64,000 nucleotides of DNA from Faecalibacter sp. LW9 (GCF_034661295.1 NZ_CP141062.1:3100001-3164000); one strand, 5' to 3'. Counted from the first letter of the stretch, positions 45,732-55,501 are shown. Notes: generated by a model not told the origin, from the sequence alone. Program-made: numbers and translations.

Positions 45732-46922
45732 ATGCTTGATCCTTTAAATACGATCGAAAACTACATTTTTTCGTTGTTCAAAGATAACCTTTCTTTCGAC
45801 TACACTTACCATAATTTTATGCACACAGTAATGGTAGTTGAAGCGGTTAAAAAACTGAGCAGACTTTCCGATGTATCACCTGAAGATGAATTTAATCTTT
45901 TGGTTGCCGCGTGGTTTCATGATACTGGTTATACCAAATCTTTGGAACAACATGAAAAACATAGTGCTACGATTGCAGCAGACTATTTGCGAGAACATCA
46001 ATTTTCAGACCTAATTATTCAAGAAGTTGAAAAATTAATTCTTTCTACTGCAATTCATACAACTCCACAATCCTTACCAGAATTTATTATACGAGATGCA
46101 GATGGATTCCATCTGGGTCATGAAGAATACCCAAAATTTGCGGAATTACTTCGTAATGAAATTGCAAAAACCCATCATAAAGAGTTTACAGATTACGAAT
46201 GGCATTTAGAAAATCGTAGTTTCTTTTTGAATCACCATCGATATTACAGTGATGCTGCTAAACAATTATGGCAAAATCAAAAAGATATGAATTTGATTTG
46301 GATTCAAAATAAAATCACTGAAATTGAAAAGATTGGTGAATCATTGAATAAATATGAATTAAAGAAAAAGAAAAATGATAAGATCCAACAAATGGATCGC
46401 GGAGTGGATACGTTATTTCGTGTAACTCTAAGTAACCACACCCGTTTAAGTGATATTGCGGATTCTAAAGCAAATATTTTACTTTCAGTTAATGCCATTA
46501 TTATATCCATTGCGCTATCGACTTTAATTCCAAAATTAGGTTCGCCTAAAAATGAATATTTACTGATACCTTCCATTGTATTATTGGTCTCTAGCGTCGT
46601 TTCTATTGTATTTGCCATTCTTTCCACTAAACCAAAAGTGACCTATACCAAGTTCACAGAAGAAGACATTAAAATGAGAAAAGTAAATTTATTATTCTTT
46701 GGAAACTTTTATCAAATGGCAATTGATTCATATGAAGAAGCAATGGACGAATTAATCAAAGATCGAGATTATGTCTATAATTCATTAACCCGAGATTTAT
46801 ATTTTTTAGGCAAAGTATTAGAGCGTAAGTATCGTTTATTAAACATTACTTACACCCTATTTATGATTGGAATTATTTTATCTGTTTCGGCTTTTGCGAT
46901 TGCATTATTCATTAATAATTAA
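45732..46922 (+). CDS. HD-domain phosphohydrolase fused to a Pycsar-effector-like membrane domain
   Basis: The protein has 396 aa. Residues 20-190 are an HD phosphohydrolase: H27/H31 in YHNFMH, WFHD with H63-D64, EKHS around H77 and the late RDADGFH (D122). A basic, charged helical linker (200-222) leads to residues 224-395, which match the PycTM/DUF5706 domain: DTLFRVTLSNHTRLSDIADSKANILLSVNAIIISI, two helices to about 298, GNFY (324-327), EAMDELIKDRDYVYNSLTRDLYFLGKVLERKYRLL, and a last helix (372-393). PycTM proteins are the membrane effectors of Pycsar anti-phage systems, activated by cCMP or cUMP, and usually stand next to a pyrimidine cyclase. No cyclase is near. The HD fusion suggests either nucleotide turnover coupled to the membrane domain or a housekeeping role. 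Confidence 0.82.
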   Translation: MLDPLNTIENYIFSLFKDNLSFDYTYHNFMHTVMVVEAVKKLSRLSDVSPEDEFNLLVAAWFHDTGYTKSLEQHEKHSATIAADYLREHQFSDLIIQEVEKLILSTAIHTTPQSLPEFIIRDADGFHLGHEEYPKFAELLRNEIAKTHHKEFTDYEWHLENRSFFLNHHRYYSDAAKQLWQNQKDMNLIWIQNKITEIEKIGESLNKYELKKKKNDKIQQMDRGVDTLFRVTLSNHTRLSDIADSKANILLSVNAIIISIALSTLIPKLGSPKNEYLLIPSIVLLVSSVVSIVFAILSTKPKVTYTKFTEEDIKMRKVNLLFFGNFYQMAIDSYEEAMDELIKDRDYVYNSLTRDLYFLGKVLERKYRLLNITYTLFMIGIILSVSAFAIALFINN

Positions 46923-49207
46923 TGATATACGATAGGAACTCGTATTGCTCGTAACCCTCCTAGGCTTTGGAGTTCCTCTACTTCTAAATATTCAATAGTA
47001 TGATGTAAAAAACCTTGTGCAATCAATTGATTTATACAATAGGTATATTCATCACGTAAAATATCTTCTGTGTAAATCACGCAGATATGTCCAGGAATAT
47101 TAATACGTTCATTACTTCCTTTGACATAAGCTTTGTTGATTCGTTTTTTAATGATTTCATATTTGGCATTATTATACCCATCCACATCAAATCGTTTTTC
47201 ATCCAATTTAAACGTGATATCTAACGTTAAATTAGAACTTAAGATCAGACTTGCAATTTCCAAAGGCATTGGCAATTTTGTTTTAATGGCATGATAGCTT
47301 TGCTCTAATAAAATCATTGTTTTAATTTGCCAAAAGCGCAACTGACGAACAATTGAATAATCAAATGTATATTTAGGCGAAATACTGCGACCAACATACA
47401 AATTAAAATCAATACCATCGGTTTTAAATCGTTCGTAATAATGTGGTATAATGGTTTGTGCCTCTACCTGATATTGATCAAGCCCTGTAGATATTGTTTT
47501 ATTTAATATTTGTATGGATTCATCAAACTTCTTACGTTCTACATAAAATAACCCTGTATAAGCATCTAATTTTCCTAAATAATCTGCAATGATGGATTCT
47601 TCGTTTTCGAGAGTATAATTGGGAATTTCAGGATGTATATTCAAAGAAATAAATTCAAAGATTTCACGTTCAAAATAGATTTTTTCTACTTGATCGATTC
47701 GGCTCAGAAACTTATGTAATTGTTCAATATCTTCTAAAAATTTCGTTTTACCTGAACGTCGGTACATTTCTTCACATACTTTGATCAAGAAATTCATTTG
47801 GTTCTGATAATCCATTTTCATGCATTGATTGCGTAGCATTGATGAACTTCGGACATCCAATTCGCCATAAAAAGGATAAACATCATTAAATGAAATTTCA
47901 GATTTCTTTTCCGCTGAATCTGGATTTAAAATAATTTCAATTGCTTTATTTTTAAACTTCCATTCGACACTAGGATGTAAAGAAGTGTATTCGGTCTGAA
48001 TAAAGGAATTCACTTGATGCATAAATTCGATCGAATAACGATGAATAGAGTCTTCAATTAAAGGCAATAAATCTTTTAATAACGATGCATTGATTCGGTT
48101 GAAAACTCCTGGAATTGAAGAGGCTATTTCCAAAATCCCTAAATTTTCATCACCTTTTCTTAAAGGATAAAGGATTATACTTTTTATGCCTTGCACTAAT
48201 AAATTATCAATCATTATATCACTTGAAAAACGTTCTTTATATTTTTCAATATTAGAGATGACATAATAATTGGATGAAACAATTTGATCAATAAAATTGG
48301 TACAGAATAAATCGTCACGTTTCATGGTTTTACCATGATTAAGGATTAAACTTTCTTTAATGGATTTATTTTGTAGACCTTCAATGGTGTTATTTTCGTC
48401 ATTTAAACTTGAGAATCCAATAATTAAATCACTAATTCGAAAGATGGATTTCAAAGATTTTACAGCTTCGTCATTGATATTATCCAAAATTTCGTTAATG
48501 GAAATCAAATTGGTTTTCAGATTCGATAACGCAATCTCAGTGGTGTTATCAAATAATGAAGCTATCGCTATTCCTTTTGCAACCCAAGAATTAGGAGGCA
48601 TGTATTCGTACCAAAGTGATGTATTTTCATAATTATTTAATAAATCATCAATTTGATCTTTTGTTAATTCATATGATGGATTAATAGGATAAACATCAAA
48701 ATAATCGATATCATAATGAACAGTATAAAAACTACTGTAACCTAAACCTTGATCAACTTCTATGGTATTGGTTTGGTTGGATTCTAAATTTATACCATAA
48801 TAACGACTTAAAATAAAGCAACACGCAAATTTATAATAGTCAAAAGCATTTAAATCTTGATATTTTGTTTTAATCACAACATGGTGACCATCGATAATCT
48901 GGTGCAATGATTCTGTCGGATAAATGTATTTCTCAATCATCGGAAAACATAACGCTTTCAGATTATTTTTCGTCATTGCACTCGGAATAATTTGTTCCAA
49001 CAGGGGTGAAACATCTTTTAATAACTCCTCAAATTTATCAATTGAATCAACCCCATTAATAAGCTGCTCGACATTAACATGTAAAGAAGTTAAAAAAGTA
49101 CGGATATCGACCATCTTATCATTTGAATTTTCTAATTCTTTGATAATACTGGCAAAACTATAAATCGGTTGAAACGGTAATTGAAATTGATTCGTTGAGT
49201 TATCCAT
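46919..49207 (-). CDS. GAF-domain protein, otherwise uncharacterised
   Basis: This is a 762-aa soluble protein without signal peptide or membrane helices. A GAF domain covers roughly residues 270-395 (LILNHGKTMKRDDLFCTNFIDQIV, YYVISNIEKYKER, IKSIILYPLRKGDENLGILEIASSIPG). The N-terminal 250 residues are a mixed region with a long helix at the start; the C-terminal 360 residues are largely helical with no kinase, cyclase or phosphodiesterase motif that I can see. Similar-length GAF proteins occur in Flavobacteriia with unknown function. Its stop overlaps that of the convergent HD-PycTM gene by 4 bp. It lies after the yaaA terminator, so it has its own promoter. Confidence 0.78.
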   Translation of the reverse strand: MDNSTNQFQLPFQPIYSFASIIKELENSNDKMVDIRTFLTSLHVNVEQLINGVDSIDKFEELLKDVSPLLEQIIPSAMTKNNLKALCFPMIEKYIYPTESLHQIIDGHHVVIKTKYQDLNAFDYYKFACCFILSRYYGINLESNQTNTIEVDQGLGYSSFYTVHYDIDYFDVYPINPSYELTKDQIDDLLNNYENTSLWYEYMPPNSWVAKGIAIASLFDNTTEIALSNLKTNLISINEILDNINDEAVKSLKSIFRISDLIIGFSSLNDENNTIEGLQNKSIKESLILNHGKTMKRDDLFCTNFIDQIVSSNYYVISNIEKYKERFSSDIMIDNLLVQGIKSIILYPLRKGDENLGILEIASSIPGVFNRINASLLKDLLPLIEDSIHRYSIEFMHQVNSFIQTEYTSLHPSVEWKFKNKAIEIILNPDSAEKKSEISFNDVYPFYGELDVRSSSMLRNQCMKMDYQNQMNFLIKVCEEMYRRSGKTKFLEDIEQLHKFLSRIDQVEKIYFEREIFEFISLNIHPEIPNYTLENEESIIADYLGKLDAYTGLFYVERKKFDESIQILNKTISTGLDQYQVEAQTIIPHYYERFKTDGIDFNLYVGRSISPKYTFDYSIVRQLRFWQIKTMILLEQSYHAIKTKLPMPLEIASLILSSNLTLDITFKLDEKRFDVDGYNNAKYEIIKKRINKAYVKGSNERINIPGHICVIYTEDILRDEYTYCINQLIAQGFLHHTIEYLEVEELQSLGGLRAIRVPIVYH

Positions 49208-49221
49208 AAGTTAAAAATAAA

Positions 49222-49246
49222 AAAAGGCTACATCATGCAGCCTTAA
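49222..49246 (-). terminator. Terminator of the tsaC-yaaA unit
   Basis: On the minus strand AAGGCUGCA-UGA-UGUAGCCUU is a 9-bp stem with one G-U pair, followed by a U-run. It separates yaaA from the GAF gene. Confidence 0.8.
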
Positions 49247-49267
49247 TAAAATATAATGCCACGACGC

Positions 49268-50023
49268 TTATCGTGTAAAAATAAGTAAATTTTCTTTTGA
49301 TAAATTTTCATCAAAACGATATCCATCCACATTAAAAGCTTTCACTTCTTCTAAGGTTTGGACATTATTCTCTGCACAGTAACGCGCCATAGCTCCCCTA
49401 GCATGTTTAAAGTACATCATGATTTTCTTTAATTTCCCATCTTTATAATCCTGAAATTCGACCTCTACCATTGGTACTTTCAATGCTTTTTTATCTAAAA
49501 CTTTAGCATATTCATTACTTGCTAAATTCAAAATAAATTCGTCTTTCTTCAATTTAGAATTAAAGAATGGTGTTAAAATTTCTTTCCAAAAACCATAAAG
49601 ATTTTTAGAACCATTAACATCTAGTTTAGATCCCATTTCTAAGCGATAAAGCATCACTTTATCTGTCGGTCGAAGCATTCCATACAAACCAGACAATAAA
49701 AATACGTTCTGATTCAAATAATTTTGAGCCTCTACTGAAAGTGTTTCTGCATCCAAAGCACGATAGACTTCACCTTTAAAAGCTAAAGCTGCTGAAACCG
49801 ATTGTTTTGCAGTCGGTTTTATATTCCACGCCTGATTACGTTCCACATTCATCGTAGCAATATCCTTAGAAATTTTCATCAATTGTTCTAAATCGTTTGC
49901 ACTCATCTCTTTCATTACATTCATAATCTCTTGTGAATGTTCTAAGAATTGAGGAGTTGTCGTTTTCCAATTCGCATTGGTTTCTAAACTCATCATTTTA
50001 GCAGGCGAAAGTAATATCTTCAT
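49268..50023 (-). CDS. yaaA: Peroxide stress protein YaaA (DUF328)
   Basis: This 251-aa cytoplasmic protein begins MKILLSPAKMM, the invariant YaaA start. AFKGEVYRALDAETLS, LSGLYGMLRPTD, RLEMGSKLDV, NLYGFWKEILTPF, LNLASNEYAKVLD and YFKHARGAMARYCAENN follow the family in order. E. coli YaaA limits intracellular iron during hydrogen peroxide stress and binds DNA. It lies 15 bp after the TsaC/Sua5-type gene, in one unit. Confidence 0.94.
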   Translation of the reverse strand: MKILLSPAKMMSLETNANWKTTTPQFLEHSQEIMNVMKEMSANDLEQLMKISKDIATMNVERNQAWNIKPTAKQSVSAALAFKGEVYRALDAETLSVEAQNYLNQNVFLLSGLYGMLRPTDKVMLYRLEMGSKLDVNGSKNLYGFWKEILTPFFNSKLKKDEFILNLASNEYAKVLDKKALKVPMVEVEFQDYKDGKLKKIMMYFKHARGAMARYCAENNVQTLEEVKAFNVDGYRFDENLSKENLLIFTR

Positions 50024-50038
50024 TCTTAATATATCGTA

Positions 50039-50659
50039 TTATAAATATTGTTCTATATCTCCTTTTCCCTCACGCAGAACTTCAACTCCATCAGTCATGT
50101 CCACAATAGTAGATGCCACATTATCACCATAACCACTATCCACTACAGCATCGACCAAATTTTCCCATTTCTCAAAGATCAATTCTGGATCTGTTGTATA
50201 TTCAATGATTTCATCTTCATCACGAATTGAAGTGGATGCAATTGGATTACCTAATTTTTCAACAATCATCTGTGGCACTAAATGATCTGGAACACGAATA
50301 CCTACTGTTTTCTTCCCTTTGTATGCTGAGGGTAGATTTTTGGAAGCATTCATTACAAACGTAAAAGGGCCCGGTAAAGCACGTTTTAAAATTCGAAATG
50401 TACTGTTATCAATAGGTAAAGTAAAATTAGAAAGATGACTCAAATCATTACAAACAATCGAAAATTGCGATTTGTCCAATTTAACTCCTTTAATTCGAGC
50501 TAATTTCTCCATTGCCTTTTGATTGGTAATATCACAACCTAAACCGTAAACGGTATCTGAAGGATAAATAACTAAACCTCCATCACGTAGAATTTTAACG
50601 ACTTGATCGATTGCTTTTTCTTGAGGATTTTCTGGATGTATTCTGATATATTCTGCCAT
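50039..50659 (-). CDS. L-threonylcarbamoyladenylate synthase (TsaC/Sua5/YciO family)
   Basis: This 206-aa protein has a YrdC-type fold. GGLVIYPSDTVYGLGCDITNQKAMEKL and RIKGVKLDKSQFSIVC form the nucleotide and bicarbonate site; ALPGPFTFVM, VGIRVPDHLV, GNPIASTSI and the C-terminal STIVDMTDGVEVLREGKGD follow. The enzyme makes threonylcarbamoyl-AMP for the t6A37 modification of tRNAs. It lacks the extra Sua5 domain. Some YciO paralogues do a weaker version of the reaction, so the exact paralogue is not certain. It is preceded by a good promoter box. Confidence 0.88.
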   Translation of the reverse strand: MAEYIRIHPENPQEKAIDQVVKILRDGGLVIYPSDTVYGLGCDITNQKAMEKLARIKGVKLDKSQFSIVCNDLSHLSNFTLPIDNSTFRILKRALPGPFTFVMNASKNLPSAYKGKKTVGIRVPDHLVPQMIVEKLGNPIASTSIRDEDEIIEYTTDPELIFEKWENLVDAVVDSGYGDNVASTIVDMTDGVEVLREGKGDIEQYL

Positions 50660-50674
50660 GGTTGATTATTTATT

Positions 50675-50682
50675 CAAATATA
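50675..50682 (-). promoter_or_regulatory. -7 promoter box TATATTTG of the tsaC-like gene
   Basis: Minus-strand TATATTTG fits TAnnTTTG exactly, 15 bp upstream of the ATG at 50659. This leaves a leader of under 12 nt. Confidence 0.6.
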
Positions 50683-50750
50683 CAAATTATCAAAGAGATG
50701 AAGTTTAAACCGAATTGTACTTTCAAATCACACGATAAATTTAAGATATT

Positions 50751-50779
50751 AAAAAAGCTATCCTTTAAAATAGCCTTTC
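50751..50779 (-). terminator. Terminator of the M42 peptidase gene
   Basis: On the minus strand AAAGGCUAU and AUAGCUUUU form a 9-bp stem with one G-U pair, followed by a U-run. Confidence 0.75.
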
Positions 50780-50784
50780 GATAT

Positions 50785-51876
50785 TTAATAGTTATGATAT
50801 TTAAAATTGTGACCCGATTTAATATTTTTTACTGACTGGTAAATTAATTCAATCACGTTTTTTACATCCGATTGATGGACCATTTCAACCGTGGTATGCA
50901 TATATCGTAAAGGTAATGAAATTAATGCTGAAGGAACACCTCCGTTGCTATAAGCAAATGCATCCGTATCTGTACCTGTTACACGGGAAGCTGCTGCACG
51001 TTGAAAAGGAATATTATTTTTTTCTGCTGCATCAATAATTAATTCACGTAAGTTATTTTGTACCGCTGGCGCATAATAAATAACAGGTCCATCACCACAT
51101 TTTTGTTCACCTTCCTTCGATTTTGTAATCATTGGAGTTGTCGTATCATGAGTAACATCTGTAATAATAGCTACATTGGGTTGAATGGTTTGTGTTACCA
51201 TTTCTGCACCACGCAATCCAACTTCTTCTTGAACAGCATTAACGATATATAATCCGTAATCTAATTGATCTTTGTTTTCAAATAATTTACGAGCTACCTC
51301 TGCAATCATAAATCCACCCATTCGATTATCAATGGCACGACACACAAAATAACGATCGTTCAAAGTAAAGAATTCATCAGGATAAGTAATAACGCACCCT
51401 ACGTGGATACCTAATTCTAACACTTCATCTTTTGATGTACATCCACAATCAATCCAAATTTTATCTTGTGTAGGAGCTTCTTCTTTCCCTCCTTGACGTA
51501 AATGAATCGCTGGCCATCCGAACACTCCTTTTACAATTCCTTTTTTCGTATGGATATTTACAACTTTTGAAGGAGCAATCATATGATCTGATCCCCCATT
51601 TCGTACAACATAAATTAAACCATCCTCGGAAATGTAATTTACAAACCAAGATATTTCATCGGCATGAGCTTCTATCACAACTTTATAAGGAGCTTCTGGA
51701 TTAATAATACCATAAGCTGTCCCATAATTATCGGTTCTAATTTCATCCACATAAGGTTGGATATAATCAATCCAAACTTTTTGTCCTGCTGATTCAAAAC
51801 CTGTTGGTGATGCCGTATTTAAATATGTAGTTAAAAAATCTAATGATTGTTTATCAAATAAATTATTTGTTGCCAT
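50785..51876 (-). CDS. M42 family metallopeptidase (glutamyl aminopeptidase-like)
   Basis: The protein has 363 aa from ATG 51876; the frame extends 7 codons upstream, but the promoter box at 51895-51902 sits inside that extension. The two-metal site is clear: VVIEAHADEISWF (His, Asp), CRAIDNRMGGF (bridging Asp), NAVQEEVGLRGAEM (catalytic Glu and Glu ligand), AIITDVTHDTT and the last ligand in RYMHTTVEMVHQSD. M42 enzymes form tetrahedral dodecamers that degrade peptides in the cytoplasm. Single-gene unit, divergent from the DUF4294 gene. Confidence 0.93.
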   Translation of the reverse strand: MATNNLFDKQSLDFLTTYLNTASPTGFESAGQKVWIDYIQPYVDEIRTDNYGTAYGIINPEAPYKVVIEAHADEISWFVNYISEDGLIYVVRNGGSDHMIAPSKVVNIHTKKGIVKGVFGWPAIHLRQGGKEEAPTQDKIWIDCGCTSKDEVLELGIHVGCVITYPDEFFTLNDRYFVCRAIDNRMGGFMIAEVARKLFENKDQLDYGLYIVNAVQEEVGLRGAEMVTQTIQPNVAIITDVTHDTTTPMITKSKEGEQKCGDGPVIYYAPAVQNNLRELIIDAAEKNNIPFQRAAASRVTGTDTDAFAYSNGGVPSALISLPLRYMHTTVEMVHQSDVKNVIELIYQSVKNIKSGHNFKYHNY

Positions 51877-51894
51877 GTTATGTTTTATTTCAAA

Positions 51895-51902
51895 CAAATA
51901 TA
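51895..51902 (-). promoter_or_regulatory. -7 promoter box TATATTTG of the M42 peptidase gene
   Basis: Minus-strand TATATTTG (plus CAAATATA) fits TAnnTTTG, 18 bp from the ATG at 51876. It supports the shorter start. Confidence 0.6.
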
Positions 51903-51936
51903 CTACATTAGGAACAATTTTTGAAGTTGATTGAAT

Positions 51937-52578
51937 ATGAAGTTTTACATTAATTTACTCCTTTGTTTTGTTGGAATGAATATGGTAAATGCTCAAGTTT
52001 TTGGGCTTGATTTAGGAGTATCTTCAAGCAATGAAATTAAACAAAATGAATTCCTTGACGAAGATATTGTGCCCATCGATACCATTTATTTAAAAGATTC
52101 TGAATTCTATTCCGTTCAACTCAAAACAGATCTCGAAAAAAAATATTATTATTGGCTTAGAAAAAGGGTTCATGATGTTTGGCCATATGTTCGTACTGCG
52201 GTAAGAGAGTACAATGAAGTGATGGATACGGTAAGTACCATGGATAAGCGTAGAGATCAAAAACGTTACATCAAACAACGTCAACGCGCACTAGCAGAAC
52301 AATTTGAGTCTCAATTAAAGAATATGACCGTTTCTCGAGGTCAAATTCTTACCAAATTAATACATAAAGAAACCAATAAAACAACTTACGATATTATCAA
52401 AGAACTTCGTGGAGGAGTTTCGGCGTTTCTATATAACACAGCAGGTGGTGCTTATAATATCAATTTAAAAGAAACTTTCGACCCCAAACGAACACGAGAA
52501 GATTTATATATTATTGTCATAATACAACGGGATATCGCTAGTGGAATTCTCAAACCTATTTATGATGACAATGAATAA
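51937..52578 (+). CDS. DUF4294 domain secreted protein
   Basis: The protein has 213 aa from ATG 51937; TTG 51931 would add two residues. The signal peptide is MKFYINLLLCFVGMNMVNAQ. The body is DUF4294: KKYYYWLRKRVHDVWPYVRTAVREYNEV, MDKRRDQKRYIKQRQRALAEQFESQLKNMTVSRGQILTKLIHKETNKTTYDIIKELRGGVSAFLYNTAGG. The family is nearly confined to Bacteroidota, has no assigned function, and is usually periplasmic. It lies upstream of pfkA, but pfkA has its own promoter. Confidence 0.88.
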   Translation: MKFYINLLLCFVGMNMVNAQVFGLDLGVSSSNEIKQNEFLDEDIVPIDTIYLKDSEFYSVQLKTDLEKKYYYWLRKRVHDVWPYVRTAVREYNEVMDTVSTMDKRRDQKRYIKQRQRALAEQFESQLKNMTVSRGQILTKLIHKETNKTTYDIIKELRGGVSAFLYNTAGGAYNINLKETFDPKRTREDLYIIVIIQRDIASGILKPIYDDNE

Positions 52579-52609
52579 TCATATTTTAGTATCGATTCAA
52601 CATATTTAT

Positions 52610-52617
52610 TATATTTG
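52610..52617 (+). promoter_or_regulatory. -7 promoter box TATATTTG of pfkA
   Basis: TATATTTG fits TAnnTTTG and lies 22 bp before the GTG start of pfkA, directly in front of the repeated leader at 52618-52637. Confidence 0.6.
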
Positions 52618-52637
52618 AAATAATAAAAGGGAAAAAA
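52618..52637 (+). repeat. 20-bp leader repeat, copy 1 (before pfkA)
   Basis: The 20-mer AAATAATAAAAGGGAAAAAA occurs here, one base before the GTG start of pfkA, and again exactly at 53630-53649 before gapA. It contains a purine-rich AAAAGGGA that may act as a weak ribosome-binding or translation-enhancing element. Confidence 0.75.
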
Positions 52638-52638
52638 C

Positions 52639-53625
52639 GTGACTTCATCTACTATAAAAAAAATTGGTGTCTTGACCTCAGGTGGAGATGCACCAGGAAT
52701 GAATGCTGCCATACGTGCAGTCGTTAGAGCGTGTAAATATTATAATGTAACTTCTATTGGTATTAAACAAGGTTACGAAGGTTTAATCCAAAATGATATG
52801 GTCGAATTAGGACCACGTTCAGTAAAAAACATTATTAATCAAGGAGGAACTTTCTTAATGACAGCGCGTTCAGAAGAATTCAGAACCAAAGAAGGTCGTC
52901 AAAAAGCATATAATCATTTAAAAGAAAATGAAATTGATGCATTAGTCGTTATCGGTGGTGATGGATCTTTTACTGGAGCCAATATTTTTCATCAAGAATT
53001 TGGAATTCCATTTATCGGTGTACCTGGTACAATAGACAATGACATTTTCGGTACTGATTTTACCATTGGTTATGATACAGCTTTAAATACAGTGGTAGAA
53101 GCCATTGACAAATTACGCGATACAGCAACTTCTCATAACCGAGTATTTTTCGTAGAAGTGATGGGACGTGATGCTGGTTTTATTGCTCTTAATAGTGGTA
53201 TAGCCTCTGGTGCTCAAGATATTTTAATACCAGAGGAAAAAGATAGTGTTGAAGAATTGTGCGAATCTTTAGAACGTTCTTCAGAATCGGGCAAAAATTC
53301 TTCAATTGTAGTTATTGCTGAAGGGGAACAATTAGGTGGTGTTTATGAAATCGCCAAACAAGTGAAAGAAAGACATCCTGAATATGATATCCGAGTAACA
53401 GTATTAGGACATATCCAACGTGGAGGTTCGCCTTCATGTCATGATCGTGTCTTAGCTTCTCGTTTAGGAATTGCTGCCGTAGAAGGTTTACTTGATGGTA
53501 AAACTAATTTAATGGCTGGGATCCAATCCAATAAAATAGTTTTTACACCAATTGAAGAAGCCATAAAAAAACACAATGAAATCGATAAAGAATTAATCAA
53601 AGTTTCTAATATTCTAGCGATTTAA
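52639..53625 (+). CDS. pfkA: ATP-dependent 6-phosphofructokinase
   Basis: This 328-aa protein starts at GTG. It phosphorylates fructose 6-phosphate to the 1,6-bisphosphate, the committed step of glycolysis. GVLTSGGDAPGMNAAIR (ATP-binding), VVIGGDGSFTGANI, GVPGTIDNDIFGTDFTIGYDTALN with the catalytic Asp, VEVMGRDAGFIALNSGIASGAQDILIPEE and VLGHIQRGGSPSCHDRVLASRLG (effector and substrate Arg) are all present. It lies 37 bp before gapA with no terminator between them, so the two are one glycolytic transcript. Confidence 0.96.
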   Translation: MTSSTIKKIGVLTSGGDAPGMNAAIRAVVRACKYYNVTSIGIKQGYEGLIQNDMVELGPRSVKNIINQGGTFLMTARSEEFRTKEGRQKAYNHLKENEIDALVVIGGDGSFTGANIFHQEFGIPFIGVPGTIDNDIFGTDFTIGYDTALNTVVEAIDKLRDTATSHNRVFFVEVMGRDAGFIALNSGIASGAQDILIPEEKDSVEELCESLERSSESGKNSSIVVIAEGEQLGGVYEIAKQVKERHPEYDIRVTVLGHIQRGGSPSCHDRVLASRLGIAAVEGLLDGKTNLMAGIQSNKIVFTPIEEAIKKHNEIDKELIKVSNILAI

Positions 53626-53629
53626 TTTC

Positions 53630-54667
<1,038 letters not shown>

Positions 54668-54696
54668 TAAATTAATAATTTTAAACAACATTTATT

Positions 54697-54726
54697 AAAA
54701 GCTCTTCAATAGAAGGGCTTTTTTTT
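54697..54726 (+). terminator. Terminator of pfkA-gapA
   Basis: AAAAGCUCUUC-AAUA-GAAGGGCUUUU is an 11-bp stem with one U-G pair, followed by a T-run. Confidence 0.85.
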
Positions 54727-54770
54727 GTATTTTTTTATGTTAAAATTATACTTTTAATAAGATTTAATTT

Positions 54771-54778
54771 TATATTTG
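54771..54778 (+). promoter_or_regulatory. -7 promoter box TATATTTG of the sigma-factor gene
   Basis: TATATTTG fits TAnnTTTG. It implies a 5' leader of nearly 80 nt before the ATG at 54862. Confidence 0.55.
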
Positions 54779-54861
54779 ATTCAATAATCATAAACAATAC
54801 TGCTTATCGAAACATATTCTACTTTATAAATTTAAACACAACTACTATAATTTAACATCAT

Positions 54862-55455
54862 ATGAATAACGTGGATGATTCTCTACTAATCGCTTCGTAC
54901 CAGCAAGGGAACGAAGGGGCATTACAAACGTTAATAGAAAGATATAAAGGTAGAATATACAGTTTTATTTACTCTAAGGTTCTAGATCGAGATGTAACAG
55001 AAGATATCTTTCAAGATACTTTTGTTAAAGTTATTCTTACATTAAAAGGTGGGAAATACAACGATGAAGGAAAATTTTTACCTTGGGTAATGCGAATTGC
55101 TCATAACCTAACAATTGATCATTTCCGTTTAAATAAACGCCACAACATTATTAACGAAACTTCTCATTATAACGATGAATATAATATTTTTGATTACATC
55201 GGAATAATGGATGAATGTTCTGAAACTAAAATCATCAAAGAACAAATTGACGTGGATTTAAAAAATCTTGTCAAACAATTACCTGATGATCAACGTGAAG
55301 TCTTAGAATTACGTATTTTTAAAGACTTAAGTTTTAAAGAAATTGCGGAGGAAACGAATGTAAGCATCAATACTGCATTGGGTCGTATGCGTTATGCATT
55401 AATTAATTTAAGAAAAGTTATTGATAACAATAACATTATTTTAACAGTGGAGTAA
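54862..55455 (+). CDS. RNA polymerase sigma factor (ECF/sigma-70 family)
   Basis: This 197-aa protein has region 2 (LIERYKGRIYSFIYSKVLDRDVTEDIFQDTFVKVI... KFLPWVMRIAHNLTIDHFR) and region 4 (VKQLPDDQREVLELRIFKDLSFKEIAEETNVSINTALGRMRYALINLRKVI) of ECF-type sigma factors. No region 1.1 or 3 and no transmembrane anti-sigma gene follows. Instead a 42-codon gene lies 46 bp downstream, before a shared terminator. The target regulon is unknown. Confidence 0.9.
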   Translation: MNNVDDSLLIASYQQGNEGALQTLIERYKGRIYSFIYSKVLDRDVTEDIFQDTFVKVILTLKGGKYNDEGKFLPWVMRIAHNLTIDHFRLNKRHNIINETSHYNDEYNIFDYIGIMDECSETKIIKEQIDVDLKNLVKQLPDDQREVLELRIFKDLSFKEIAEETNVSINTALGRMRYALINLRKVIDNNNIILTVE

Positions 55456-55501
55456 AAATAATTCAAATCATTTAGCGTTTATTAAAAAATGATTGACAAC
55501 G

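Noticed and set aside
45732-49207. Complete Pycsar defence system
   Set aside because: No pyrimidine nucleotide cyclase is present on either side; the GAF protein has no cyclase motif. Only an effector-like domain can be claimed.
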